DNA of 64,000 nucleotides from Proteiniclasticum ruminis DSM 24773 (GTDB lineage: Bacteria > Bacillota > Clostridia > Clostridiales > Clostridiaceae). The stretch spans positions 1 to 64,000 of the forward strand of contig NZ_JNKC01000012.1 in assembly GCF_000701905.1 (NCBI RefSeq), read 5' to 3'. The first letter of the stretch is position 1; every line of letters begins with the position of its first letter. Position numbers and translations under genes: made by a program. Positions 35,488 through 42,916 of the stretch are shown here, piece by piece. Under the pieces are notes generated by a model that was given only the letters and a program-made list of their open reading frames with translations, ran no database searches and was not told where the DNA came from.

Positions 35488-36573
35488 TTATCCCTCAAAA
35501 ATCACTTCGGACTCAGGACGCATAATCTGGATAAAGGTCTTTCCTGGCTGGAATGCCATCTCTTTTCCCTCTTCATCATAGTACTTTGTCATGGAGGATT
35601 CATTCTCGCGGACCCAAGTCCCCTTTTTCATGCTGCCTCCGATGAAGTACTCCGCAGCTCCTGTTCCGATCATTTCCATGTTGGTATAGACTGTATCCTT
35701 CACATGGTAGTGTTCTACATGCTGTACAATGATATTCTTCACAGAAATCTGTGTGTTGTTTTCTTTGTCCATCATGGGTTCTCCATTGATAGAGCGGTAA
35801 TATACTCCTTCCTCTCCCCGGAAGTCATATGTGATTTTATTGTCTGCACGATAGGAGAGTGATACCTTTGAAGCCGGCTGGCCCCCTTCCACTTCCTTGT
35901 CAAGGTAGGCAAGGGTTCTGTCCTTCGGCTCAAAGTCATAGGCTTCTGCCATGACCACCTCCAGATCTGTATAGGCATTGTGAGGTGCCACCCGATCCGT
36001 GGATCTTGAAAATCCAACGGAGGTTATGGTGCCATCCAGTCTCTTGGCTGTGATGCCCAGATCCTTTCTCCAGGTGTCTATATCCTGACCTTCCAGGTTC
36101 TTTGAGCCACCATAATAAATATACAGGTAGTTCCACTCACTCCAAAGGAACATGTGCTGTTTTCTTGCACTTCTTACAGGACCTGCCTTTTGAGGATAAC
36201 TTCCATGAAAAAATGCAGTCAGCCTTGTGATGGTGCTTTCCACTTCCATCTCATAAATAATGCCAGCTTCGGAAAGTCCACTGTGCGGCCTTGCGGCTTT
36301 GGTATTTTCCATCTGTACCATGATGACTTTTCCGTCTCCCTCATAAGGAAGCCCTGTTAATGGTGAAAGTCTAGGCACTACCTCACCGTAATGATGGGCA
36401 AGTGTCTCCGCTGGCTCTTCTTCAGGAGTTTCCACAGGCTCCTCCACGGGTTCTTCCTCTGCAGGCGTTTCCACAGGCGTTTCTATTGGAACTTCCGGTG
36501 CCTCTTCTTTCTTGCAGGAGAATAGTCCAAAGGAAAGAGATAAAATGCATAAAATAATCACTGTTTTTATCAT
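35488..36573 (-). CDS. DUF3048 lipoprotein (YerB-like)
   Basis: A 361-residue exported lipoprotein. The signal peptide ends in a lipobox (SFGLFSCKK, Cys about 19), followed by a Pro/Glu-rich linker of repeated PVETPEEEP-like units (about 25-57). DUF3048 then follows: the N-terminal part PLTGLP...VMVQMENTKAARPHSGLSEAGIIYEMEVE and FFHGSYPQKAGPVRSAR, and the C-terminal part with SYRADNKITYDF. Relatives are surface lipoproteins of unknown function. The start is ATG after GGGGGATG; an upstream in-frame start is rejected. Confidence 0.88.
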   Translation of the reverse strand: MIKTVIILCILSLSFGLFSCKKEEAPEVPIETPVETPAEEEPVEEPVETPEEEPAETLAHHYGEVVPRLSPLTGLPYEGDGKVIMVQMENTKAARPHSGLSEAGIIYEMEVESTITRLTAFFHGSYPQKAGPVRSARKQHMFLWSEWNYLYIYYGGSKNLEGQDIDTWRKDLGITAKRLDGTITSVGFSRSTDRVAPHNAYTDLEVVMAEAYDFEPKDRTLAYLDKEVEGGQPASKVSLSYRADNKITYDFRGEEGVYYRSINGEPMMDKENNTQISVKNIIVQHVEHYHVKDTVYTNMEMIGTGAAEYFIGGSMKKGTWVRENESSMTKYYDEEGKEMAFQPGKTFIQIMRPESEVIFEG

Positions 36574-36656
36574 ACGAGCATCCCCCAATTCTGAAATCAT
36601 TCTACTCCTATTCTATCACAGCCCTCTCCTGTAAATGAACGAATTTTCAAAATCAT

Positions 36657-36686
36657 TTGCTTTCTGCCTCGAAGAATTCTTATAAT
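36657..36686 (+). promoter_or_regulatory. Promoter of the alpha/beta hydrolase gene
   Basis: -35 TTGCTT (36657-36662), 18-bp spacer, -10 TATAAT (36681-36686), 30 bases before the start codon. Confidence 0.6.
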
Positions 36687-36715
36687 AGATGTAATAACAG
36701 GTGGAGTGTGATTGT

Positions 36716-37657
36716 ATGAGTTACCAAAAAACAGTTGAAACCATCCCCAGCACCAATCATCTATACAATGTCCACATTTATATCTATACGCCGAAAACCA
36801 AGCCACGGTATCTGCTTCAGATCACTCATGGCATGTGTGAGTATTTGGAGCGGTATGAACCCTTCATCCGTTACATGACAAGCAAAGGGGTTCTTGTGGC
36901 AGGCCATGACCATGCCGGACACGGAAACAGCATCCGTACCATGGAGGATCTTGGTTATTTTTCAAAAGATCCTTATGATCTTACTTTGGTGAAAGATCTG
37001 AAAAATGTGTCTGATCTCCTCTCAGATAAGTATGGGCATCTTCCGCACTTTATTCTTGGTCATAGTATGGGTTCCTTTATGCTTCGCAAGTACCTTATGA
37101 AATATGGCAGAAGCCTCAGTGGCATCTTTATCAGTGGTACAGGCGGTACAAACAAAGGGATATCAGCAGGAATCACCTTGGCAAAGTCCATTGCCGCCAT
37201 AAAAGGAGACATCCACCGGAGCAGTCTTTATAACTCCATTTTCTTTCAAGGATTCAATAAAAACTTCAAAGACGAGAAAGATGAATTCTCCTGGCTCTCC
37301 AGAGACCAGAAAGTCCGTAATGCGTATAGAAAAGATCCCAAATGCAATTTTGTTTTCACCTTGAATGCCTTCTTGGGTTTTCTCAGTATTATGAAGGATG
37401 TCACCCGTGAAAACTGGGCAGAAGCCGTTCCCAAGGATGTGCCCTACCATCTTTTCAGTGGAAAAGAGGATCCTGTAGGAGCCTATGGCAAAGGTGTTCA
37501 GGAGACTTACGAATGGCTTCTGAAAGCCAAAGTGAAGGATGTTACCCTAAAGCTCTATGAGGGCGGACGCCATGAAATGCTCAATGAAACCAATAAAAAA
37601 GAGGTCTATGAGGATCTTTTCAATAGAATGGAAGAAATGATCAAAGATCGGTCTTGA
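36716..37657 (+). CDS. Alpha/beta hydrolase (monoacylglycerol lipase-like)
   Basis: A 313-residue serine hydrolase of the Hydrolase_4 / lysophospholipase type. The catalytic Ser is in the elbow LGHSMGSFM (about 117), the Asp in FSGKEDPVGAYG (about 252) and the His in GGRHEMLNE (about 285); HGMCEYLERYEPF is the oxyanion region. No signal peptide, so it is cytosolic. The ATG at 36716 is nine bases after GGTGGAG. It is monocistronic, followed by a perfect hairpin. Confidence 0.9.
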   Translation: MSYQKTVETIPSTNHLYNVHIYIYTPKTKPRYLLQITHGMCEYLERYEPFIRYMTSKGVLVAGHDHAGHGNSIRTMEDLGYFSKDPYDLTLVKDLKNVSDLLSDKYGHLPHFILGHSMGSFMLRKYLMKYGRSLSGIFISGTGGTNKGISAGITLAKSIAAIKGDIHRSSLYNSIFFQGFNKNFKDEKDEFSWLSRDQKVRNAYRKDPKCNFVFTLNAFLGFLSIMKDVTRENWAEAVPKDVPYHLFSGKEDPVGAYGKGVQETYEWLLKAKVKDVTLKLYEGGRHEMLNETNKKEVYEDLFNRMEEMIKDRS

Positions 37658-37668
37658 GATCCCATCAT

Positions 37669-37710
37669 CAAACGACTGGAGTTTTTGATATGCTCCAGTC
37701 GTTTGATCAC
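37669..37710 (+). terminator. Terminator after the hydrolase gene
   Basis: ATCAAACGACTGGAG pairs with CTCCAGTCGTTTGAT, a perfect 15-bp stem. The T tail is modest (CACTCCGTTTCTTT). Confidence 0.7.
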
Positions 37711-37784
37711 TCCGTTTCTTTACAGCTCCTGAATCAGGTGTTTTGAGAAATCTGAGTCTCAGACCTTTTGCATAAACCTAAAAA

Positions 37785-37857
37785 CAAAAATACATCCTTA
37801 AAATCCAGTTAGGAAGTTCTTTCAGAGAACTATCCGTAGATTTCAAGGATGTACTTA
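37785..37857 (-). terminator. Terminator of tRNA-Glu
   Basis: On the minus strand TACATCCTTGAAATC pairs imperfectly with GATTTTAAGGATGTA around an inner hairpin (AGTTCTCTGAAAGAACT), followed by TTTTTGTTTTT. Confidence 0.75.
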
Positions 37858-37860
37858 TAA

Positions 37861-37935
37861 TGGTGACCCCTAGGGGAATCGAACCCCTGATTCCAGCGTG
37901 AGAGGCTAGCGTCTTGACCGCTTGACCAAGGGGCC
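37861..37935 (-). tRNA. tRNA-Glu (anticodon CTC)
   Basis: A 75-nt cloverleaf on the minus strand: acceptor GGCCCCT with AGGGGTC, anticodon loop CTCTCAC giving CTC, T-arm GGTTCGATTCC and an encoded CCA. It stands alone with its own promoter and terminator. A tRNA-Glu(TTC) would be needed elsewhere for GAA codons. Confidence 0.95.
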
Positions 37936-37955
37936 ACATTCGTTATGACCTTTCA

Positions 37956-37984
37956 ATAATATCACTCACAGGTGCTCAAGTCAA
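37956..37984 (-). promoter_or_regulatory. Promoter of tRNA-Glu
   Basis: Minus-strand -35 TTGACT (37979-37984), 17-bp spacer, -10 TATTAT (37956-37961), just before the tRNA. Confidence 0.85.
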
Positions 37985-38161
37985 CCATTTTTCCAGTCCA
38001 TAGCCTATAAAAGACATGACCAAGTCTATGAACATTCTGTAAATACTACTAACTAGTATAATATTAACCCCAGGTACACACTTCATTAATTAACTGTACA
38101 CAACCCGATGGTATAACTAAGACATCGAAATATTACGGTTATAAGAAAGGGAGTTTGAAAC

Positions 38162-38767
38162 ATGAGTAAAGTTAAAGTAGCCATTATCTATTACAGTGCA
38201 ACAGGAGGAAACTATCAGATGGTTCAGTGGGCAAAGGATGCAGCTGAAAAAGCAGGTGCCGAAGTAAAGGTGCTGAGAGTTCAGGAGCTGGCTCCAGAAT
38301 CCGCCATCGCATCGAACCCACTTTGGAAAAAGCACTATGATGAAACCAAGGATATCATTCCTGTAGTAACACCACAGGATATGGTGGATGCAGATGCCAT
38401 CATCTTCTCCACACCAACAAGGTATGGAAATGTTGCTTCACAATTCAAGCAGTATTTGGATACCCTAGGAGGCGTATGGTCCCAGGGTCTTCTCGTAAAC
38501 AAGACCATCACTGCCATGTCTTCAGCCATGAACGCCAACGGCGGAGTTGAAGAAACCATCCGCTCCATCTATACCTCAGCGATGCATTTTGGTGCGATCA
38601 TTGTAGCCCCTGGTTACACGGATCCAAGCATTTATGCAGCAGGTGGAAATCCTTATGGCGCATCAGCTTCCATCATTGATGGGGAAATCAAAAATGATGT
38701 GGAAGGTGCTGTCAGACATCAGGCGAAGAGACTTGTGGATGTAACGAGACAGTTCCTCGGAAAATAG
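38162..38767 (+). CDS. wrbA: NAD(P)H:quinone oxidoreductase, WrbA family
   Basis: A 201-residue flavodoxin-fold enzyme with FMN-binding YYSATGGNYQMVQWA (about 10-24), the FSTPTRYGNVASQFKQYLD segment (about 81) and a GG-rich C-terminal loop GGNPYGASAS. WrbA reduces quinones by two electrons and tolerates oxygen stress. AAAGGGAG precedes the start. It lies upstream of two glutathione-peroxidase-like genes but has its own TTCG-loop terminator, so the three form a redox neighbourhood rather than an operon. TATAAT at 38057-38062 is a possible -10. Confidence 0.93.
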   Translation: MSKVKVAIIYYSATGGNYQMVQWAKDAAEKAGAEVKVLRVQELAPESAIASNPLWKKHYDETKDIIPVVTPQDMVDADAIIFSTPTRYGNVASQFKQYLDTLGGVWSQGLLVNKTITAMSSAMNANGGVEETIRSIYTSAMHFGAIIVAPGYTDPSIYAAGGNPYGASASIIDGEIKNDVEGAVRHQAKRLVDVTRQFLGK

Positions 38768-38784
38768 CCCCATAAAAGATCACA

Positions 38785-38812
38785 GGAGAATCCTTCGGGG
38801 TTCTCTTTTTTT
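38785..38812 (+). terminator. Terminator after wrbA
   Basis: GAGAATCC-TTCG-GGGTTCTC, a stable tetraloop hairpin, followed by seven T residues. Confidence 0.88.
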
Positions 38813-38843
38813 AGAAGTTCTTTTATGTTTTCATCTAATTGAT

Positions 38844-38872
38844 TTGACAAAATTTAATTTTACCCTTACGAT
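38844..38872 (+). promoter_or_regulatory. Promoter of the first glutathione-peroxidase-like gene
   Basis: -35 TTGACA (38844-38849), 17-bp spacer, -10 TACGAT (38867-38872); an overlapping TATAAT lies at 38871-38876 with a poorer spacing. Confidence 0.65.
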
Positions 38873-38908
38873 ATAATCAGTGAAATTAATAACCAAGGAG
38901 TGTAAAAA

Positions 38909-39382
38909 ATGAGCATTTATGATTTTAAAGCAACGGATATCGATGGACAAGAAAGAGAACTGAAAGAGTTTGAAGGTAAAGTGCTTCTCGTTGTCAACAC
39001 CGCCAGTAAATGTGGGTTTACTCCTCAATTTCAGGGTCTTGAGACCCTTTATGAAAGGATGAATGGTGAAGGATTTGAGGTCCTTGGGTTTCCATGCGGA
39101 CAGTTCAACGATCAGGAACTGGAAAATGCAGAAGGCATCAAGAACTTCTGTGAACTGAACTACGGGGTTTCTTTCCCCATGTTTGATAAAATCGATGTGA
39201 ACGGAGATGCCGCACATCCATTATTCAAATATCTGAGAAAAGAGACCAAAGGTCTCCTGGGTGATGCTGTGAAGTGGAACTTCACTAAATTCCTGATAGA
39301 CAGAAACGGAAACGTCCTGAAAAGGTATGCCCCTCAGGTAGATCCCCTGGATATTGAAAAGGACATCCGCTCGTTGCTGTAA
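38909..39382 (+). CDS. Glutathione peroxidase family thiol peroxidase (copy 1)
   Basis: A 157-residue peroxidase that reduces peroxides, in bacteria usually with thioredoxin. The peroxidatic Cys35 is in NTASKCGFTPQ, and the resolving-type Cys81 in GIKNFCELNYG marks a two-cysteine enzyme. The catalytic Trp-Asn pair is in KWNFTKFLID. The usual FPCNQF reads FPCGQF here (Cys63), unlike copy 2. It is cysteine-, not selenocysteine-based. Own promoter and terminator. Confidence 0.94.
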   Translation: MSIYDFKATDIDGQERELKEFEGKVLLVVNTASKCGFTPQFQGLETLYERMNGEGFEVLGFPCGQFNDQELENAEGIKNFCELNYGVSFPMFDKIDVNGDAAHPLFKYLRKETKGLLGDAVKWNFTKFLIDRNGNVLKRYAPQVDPLDIEKDIRSLL

Positions 39383-39402
39383 TATATAGAGTCCCCTTTT
39401 AA

Positions 39403-39429
39403 AAGAGCCTCACTATAGGCTCTTTTTTA
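39403..39429 (+). terminator. Terminator after the first peroxidase gene
   Basis: AAGAGCC pairs with GGCTCTT around an 8-base loop, followed by TTTT. Confidence 0.8.
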
Positions 39430-39450
39430 TTATCTTGTATGCAATAATAT

Positions 39451-39479
39451 TTGACAATGCTTAATATTTGCCTTATTCT
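39451..39479 (+). promoter_or_regulatory. Promoter of the second glutathione-peroxidase-like gene
   Basis: -35 TTGACA (39451-39456), 17-bp spacer, -10 TATTCT (39474-39479). Confidence 0.75.
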
Positions 39480-39512
39480 AAGGATAATGAATAACACAGT
39501 ATGAGGTGTATT

Positions 39513-39986
39513 ATGAGTATTTATAACTTTACAGCAAAAGATATTGACGGCGTGGAGACGCCACTGAAAAATTTTGAGGGAGAAGTCCTTCTTATTGTCA
39601 ACACAGCCAGCAAATGTGGATTCACGCCGCAGTTCAAGGATCTGGAAACCATCTATGAAAAACACAAAGACCAGAAGTTCTCTGTCCTAGGCTTTCCCTG
39701 CAATCAGTTCAATCAGCAGGACCCTGGAACTGAAGAGGGCATCAAGAATTTTTGTGAGCTGAATTATGGGGTCACTTTCCCCATGTTTTCAAAAATTGAT
39801 GTGAATGGAAAATCCGCTCATCCGCTATTCGTCCATTTGCGGAAGGAAACCAAAGGACTTTTGGGCGACTCTGTCAAATGGAACTTCACTAAATTTCTGG
39901 TGGACAGAAACGGAAAGGTCCTCAGAAGATACCCACCTACCACCAGTCCTCTGGCCATTGAAAAGGATATTGAGGAACTGTTATAA
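39513..39986 (+). CDS. Glutathione peroxidase family thiol peroxidase (copy 2)
   Basis: A 157-residue tandem paralogue of the preceding gene, colinear over its whole length and clearly similar (NTASKCGFTPQF, FPCNQFNQQDP, GIKNFCELNYGVTFPMF, KWNFTKFLVDRNG). It keeps the canonical FPCNQF motif that copy 1 has lost. The start is the ATG after GAGGTGTATT; an earlier in-frame ATG lies on the ribosome binding site. It has an independent promoter and is followed after 23 bases by the lipoprotein gene. Confidence 0.94.
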   Translation: MSIYNFTAKDIDGVETPLKNFEGEVLLIVNTASKCGFTPQFKDLETIYEKHKDQKFSVLGFPCNQFNQQDPGTEEGIKNFCELNYGVTFPMFSKIDVNGKSAHPLFVHLRKETKGLLGDSVKWNFTKFLVDRNGKVLRRYPPTTSPLAIEKDIEELL

Positions 39987-40009
39987 AGAATAAGGATTAG
40001 GAGACTCCC

Positions 40010-40432
40010 ATGAAAAGACCGTATTTGCTCGTATGCTTACTGTTCTTTCTCAATTTCATGACTGCCTGCGGACATAAAGAAGGGTATATTCATCGGGAAG
40101 ATGCGCTGAAAAGAGGCTATATTGTCCTGGAAGGCACCAATAGTCATAATCATGAGCGTTTTGACATGTTCCTGAAGAACGTGGACTCCAAACGGGAAGA
40201 TCAGATTACCATTGTGATCTATGATCTTGTTCGGAACCAGTATGTTCTCACCATAGACTATGATGGTGAGAACTATTACGCGAGCCGCTACTTTATGGAT
40301 CAGAACCATAAAAAATCCCAGACCATCGACAAACTTCTATTTACTCACTTAAGCTATACTTCCTCAAAGAATTATTTTCTTACAAACGAAAATAAAATCC
40401 ACAGTGATCTGTGGATTTATCAGGGAAAATAA
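40010..40432 (+). CDS. DUF4362-like lipoprotein
   Basis: A 140-residue exported protein. The signal peptide (about 1-20) ends with a lipobox, FMTACGHK (Cys20). The mature part starts with REDALKRGYIVLEGTNSHNHERFDMFLKNVDSKREDQI, which fits the DUF4362 pattern (D-A-x-K-R-G-[DY]-x-V plus F-x-x-F-L-x-N-V). Function unknown. It lies 23 bases after the second peroxidase gene with AGGATTAGGAG upstream, so it is likely cotranscribed. Confidence 0.8.
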   Translation: MKRPYLLVCLLFFLNFMTACGHKEGYIHREDALKRGYIVLEGTNSHNHERFDMFLKNVDSKREDQITIVIYDLVRNQYVLTIDYDGENYYASRYFMDQNHKKSQTIDKLLFTHLSYTSSKNYFLTNENKIHSDLWIYQGK

Positions 40433-40571
40433 TTTTTAAAGCCTACTGTTCTAGTATAAAAATCTTTGTTATACTATTCATAGGAAGTTCAGTATGATTC
40501 TCACTGAGCTTTTTGATAACCAATACACGGACAAAAGGAATCCCGAGGGTAACCTCAAATTGCTTTAAAGA

Positions 40572-40613
40572 ATGGACATGACTTCTGCAATTTCATTGCA
40601 GAAGTCTTTATTT
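40572..40613 (+). terminator. Terminator between the lipoprotein gene and the convergent oxidoreductase gene
   Basis: ACTTCTGCAA pairs with TTGCAGAAGT around TTTCA, followed by CTTTATTTTT. It lies 140 bases past the lipoprotein stop; the stretch between also holds a TATACT (40470-40475) and a small GAGG-GTAA-CCTC hairpin. Confidence 0.7.
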
Positions 40614-40621
40614 TTGCCCTA

Positions 40622-41614
40622 TTATTCCTTATTTCTGAAATACACTTCTTTTCCTAACTTCAATGCTTCCAGAATCTCCTGGGTTTCCAGACCGTTTTTT
40701 CCACTGGCCTCAACACTTGTTTTTCCAAGCATAGCATCAGAAATCATAGAAATCATCTCCATCTGGGAATGTTCCGGCTCCTGAAACTCAAAAATTTCAG
40801 AGCCCTGCTCTGTCATGAGCGTTACAGGTTCCTGATCCATGATGGAAAACCTTAAAGCTCCTTTACTTCCAGCGATGGTTAAGAGATCTTCTCGTATCCC
40901 GCAGCTTGCAGTGATGTTTAAAGTTCCTTGTATGCCATTCTCAAAAAGGAAGAAACCCGTGGTCACATCCTCTACAGACAGTTCCTGAGATAGATTTCCA
41001 GATTTCCCCGAGACCATGGACGGTTCACCAAAAAGAAACAGAAAAAGATCTATCATATGAGAACCCACATCATAAAGGATCCCGCCACCTGAAGTATCCT
41101 CCTGGAACAGCCATGGTCTCTTTGGATCATATTGAGGCACTGGACGAAGGTATTGATACGTGAAGGAACGGACTTCTCCGATGGCTCCTTCCTCCATCAA
41201 GTTTTTAATCTTAAGAAACTTCTTCTGGGCTCTTCTATAGTACGCTACATAAAGCTTCACACCATGCTCTTCACACACTTTTCTCATCTCTTTGCATTCA
41301 TCACTGGTCAGCGCCATAGGCTTTTCCACATAGACATCTTTTTTGTGCTCCGCTGCAAGTACTGTATAATGCTTATGCATATGAGGTGGGGTTGCAATAT
41401 AAACCGCATCCACTTCTGGATCACGCAGCATGTCGAGGACCTCTGTAGAATAATACGGTATTCCATGTCTTAGGGCATAGTCTTCCAATTTTTTCTCATC
41501 TCGTCTCATGACCCACTTCATCTCCGTCTGTGGCAGTTTTCTGAATGCTGGCCCACTTTTTCTTTCAGTTACATCTCCACATCCAATCATGCCAAATACA
41601 ATCTTATCTTTCAT
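40622..41614 (-). CDS. Gfo/Idh/MocA family oxidoreductase
   Basis: A 330-residue NAD(P)-dependent dehydrogenase acting on a sugar, inositol or related polyol. N-terminal Rossmann GMIGCGDVTERKSGPAF, the catalytic EKP in VYVEKPMALT (about 95) and the second-domain YLRPVPQYDP and GGGILYDVGSHMIDL, where the conserved Asp and His sit, are all visible. Substrate cannot be assigned. The start is the ATG after GGAGACG. It overlaps the HD-domain gene's end by 11 bases, so the two are coupled. Confidence 0.9.
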   Translation of the reverse strand: MKDKIVFGMIGCGDVTERKSGPAFRKLPQTEMKWVMRRDEKKLEDYALRHGIPYYSTEVLDMLRDPEVDAVYIATPPHMHKHYTVLAAEHKKDVYVEKPMALTSDECKEMRKVCEEHGVKLYVAYYRRAQKKFLKIKNLMEEGAIGEVRSFTYQYLRPVPQYDPKRPWLFQEDTSGGGILYDVGSHMIDLFLFLFGEPSMVSGKSGNLSQELSVEDVTTGFFLFENGIQGTLNITASCGIREDLLTIAGSKGALRFSIMDQEPVTLMTEQGSEIFEFQEPEHSQMEMISMISDAMLGKTSVEASGKNGLETQEILEALKLGKEVYFRNKE

Positions 41615-42083
41615 TTTTCGTCTCCTTTTCTTTCTCATAGGCTTTGAGGTATGCTTCTGCCGCCCGGTACTTTTCAAGTCTTCTCCGGTCTTCCTCTCTC
41701 AAGGGATTCGGAAGTCTCTCCTTCTTTTGATTGTCCTTCAGATCAGAGAGTTTGACCCTCCGGGAAAGGGGATCTTCTGCCAGTCTTCTGATATATTCTT
41801 CATACCCTTCTTCTTCATTCCTTGTGAGAAGAAGAACACTGTCCACAATAGAAGAGGAGAATCCCCTCTCCAGAAGATCCTCTGCGGTCAGTGCCGTATC
41901 CTCCAGAAGATCATGGAGAAGCGCGATGATCTTCTCCTCCTTCGTTTCCATAGGGAGCATCACCCGAAGCACATGAAGAATATAGGGTTCTCCACCTTTA
42001 TCCAGTACACCGCTGTGATAGAACGAAGCCAAAATCAAAGCCCGTTCAAACTCCGGCAATTTCAGAAGTTCTTCTATATCCAT
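41604..42083 (-). CDS. HD-domain phosphohydrolase (MESH1/SpoT-hydrolase-like)
   Basis: A 159-residue HD-superfamily protein. The metal-binding set is present: His in GGEPYILHVLRVM (about 38), HD in ALLHDLLED (about 57-58) and Asp in VKLSDLKDN (about 115). The spacing resembles the small (p)ppGpp or nucleotide hydrolase domains. The substrate is not certain. It is the first gene of a two-gene leftward unit with the Gfo/Idh/MocA gene. Confidence 0.82.
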   Translation of the reverse strand: MDIEELLKLPEFERALILASFYHSGVLDKGGEPYILHVLRVMLPMETKEEKIIALLHDLLEDTALTAEDLLERGFSSSIVDSVLLLTRNEEEGYEEYIRRLAEDPLSRRVKLSDLKDNQKKERLPNPLREEDRRRLEKYRAAEAYLKAYEKEKETKNER

Positions 42084-42204
42084 ACTGGCACCTCACTTCA
42101 ATAAATCACGAAACTACCTTATAATATAGAAAGATAGTTCTGCTTTTCCTCTACTAACAGTATACGACAGGTCGGATGGAAACGCACAAGAAAAGGAGAC
42201 TCCA

Positions 42205-42834
42205 ATGAAAAAAGAAACAATCTTTCTAGAACTGATGAATCACGGAAAAGTACCTGTTTATGCCAATCATAATGATGCTGGAGCCGATGTCTTTGCTTCG
42301 GAGGATTTCGTGCTTTGTCCAGGTGAAACAAAAGTGCTGCCTCTTAAAATCAAAGTGGCTCTGCCAGACCACTTAGAAATGCAAGTTCGCCCCAGAAGCG
42401 GTCTATCCCTGAAAACTTCTCTAAGGATTCCTAACAGCCCGGGCACTGTGGATGCAGGCTACCGGGATGAAGTAGGTATCATACTGGAGAACTCTTATCA
42501 TCTTTCTCTGCTTCCTTATGAAATGCTCTCAAATCCGAACCTTTTGGATACCATAAAGAAAGACTATGAGATCCTGTTCCCCGTGGATAAAGAAGCAGTT
42601 TTCACAGTCTACAAAGGAGAGCATTATGAAACGCCACAACTCCTGAACTTGTCTCCATTCCTCATTTTAGATCAGAATCATCATCCCTATGGCACCATCT
42701 ATATCGAGAAAGGGATGAAAATCGCCCAAGTGGTCTTCAATGAGGTCATTAAAGGGGAGTTTGAAGAAATCGAGGATGTGACCACCAAAGGAACAAACCG
42801 GGGTGGCGGTTATGGAAGCACAGGATTGAAGTAA
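42205..42834 (+). CDS. dut: dUTP diphosphatase with internal insertion
   Basis: A 209-residue dUTPase, longer than the roughly 145-150 residues of standard trimeric enzymes. All five motifs are in order: AGADVFA (25-31), RPRSGLS (62-68), GTVDAGYRDEVG (80-91), KGMKIAQ (169-175) and RGGGYGSTG (199-207). The extra material, about 50 residues, lies between motifs 3 and 4 (about 97-160), where standard enzymes have 15-20 residues. It converts dUTP to dUMP, keeping uracil out of DNA and feeding thymidylate synthesis. Monocistronic; AAAAGGAGA precedes ATG. Confidence 0.93.
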   Translation: MKKETIFLELMNHGKVPVYANHNDAGADVFASEDFVLCPGETKVLPLKIKVALPDHLEMQVRPRSGLSLKTSLRIPNSPGTVDAGYRDEVGIILENSYHLSLLPYEMLSNPNLLDTIKKDYEILFPVDKEAVFTVYKGEHYETPQLLNLSPFLILDQNHHPYGTIYIEKGMKIAQVVFNEVIKGEFEEIEDVTTKGTNRGGGYGSTGLK

Positions 42835-42864
42835 TACCTACTGCTATATTCAACAGAAAAAATT

Positions 42865-42904
42865 GAGAAGTCGTACCTATCCTCATTGATAGGCACGACT
42901 TCTC
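42865..42904. terminator. Bidirectional terminator between dut and the hydratase operon
   Basis: GAGAAGTCGTACCTATC pairs with GATAGGCACGACTTCTC, one mismatch, between convergent genes. Confidence 0.82.
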
Positions 42905-42916
42905 TTACTTATATAA

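Noticed and set aside
38909-39986. Selenoprotein glutathione peroxidases
   Set aside because: Both active sites are encoded by Cys codons in uninterrupted frames.
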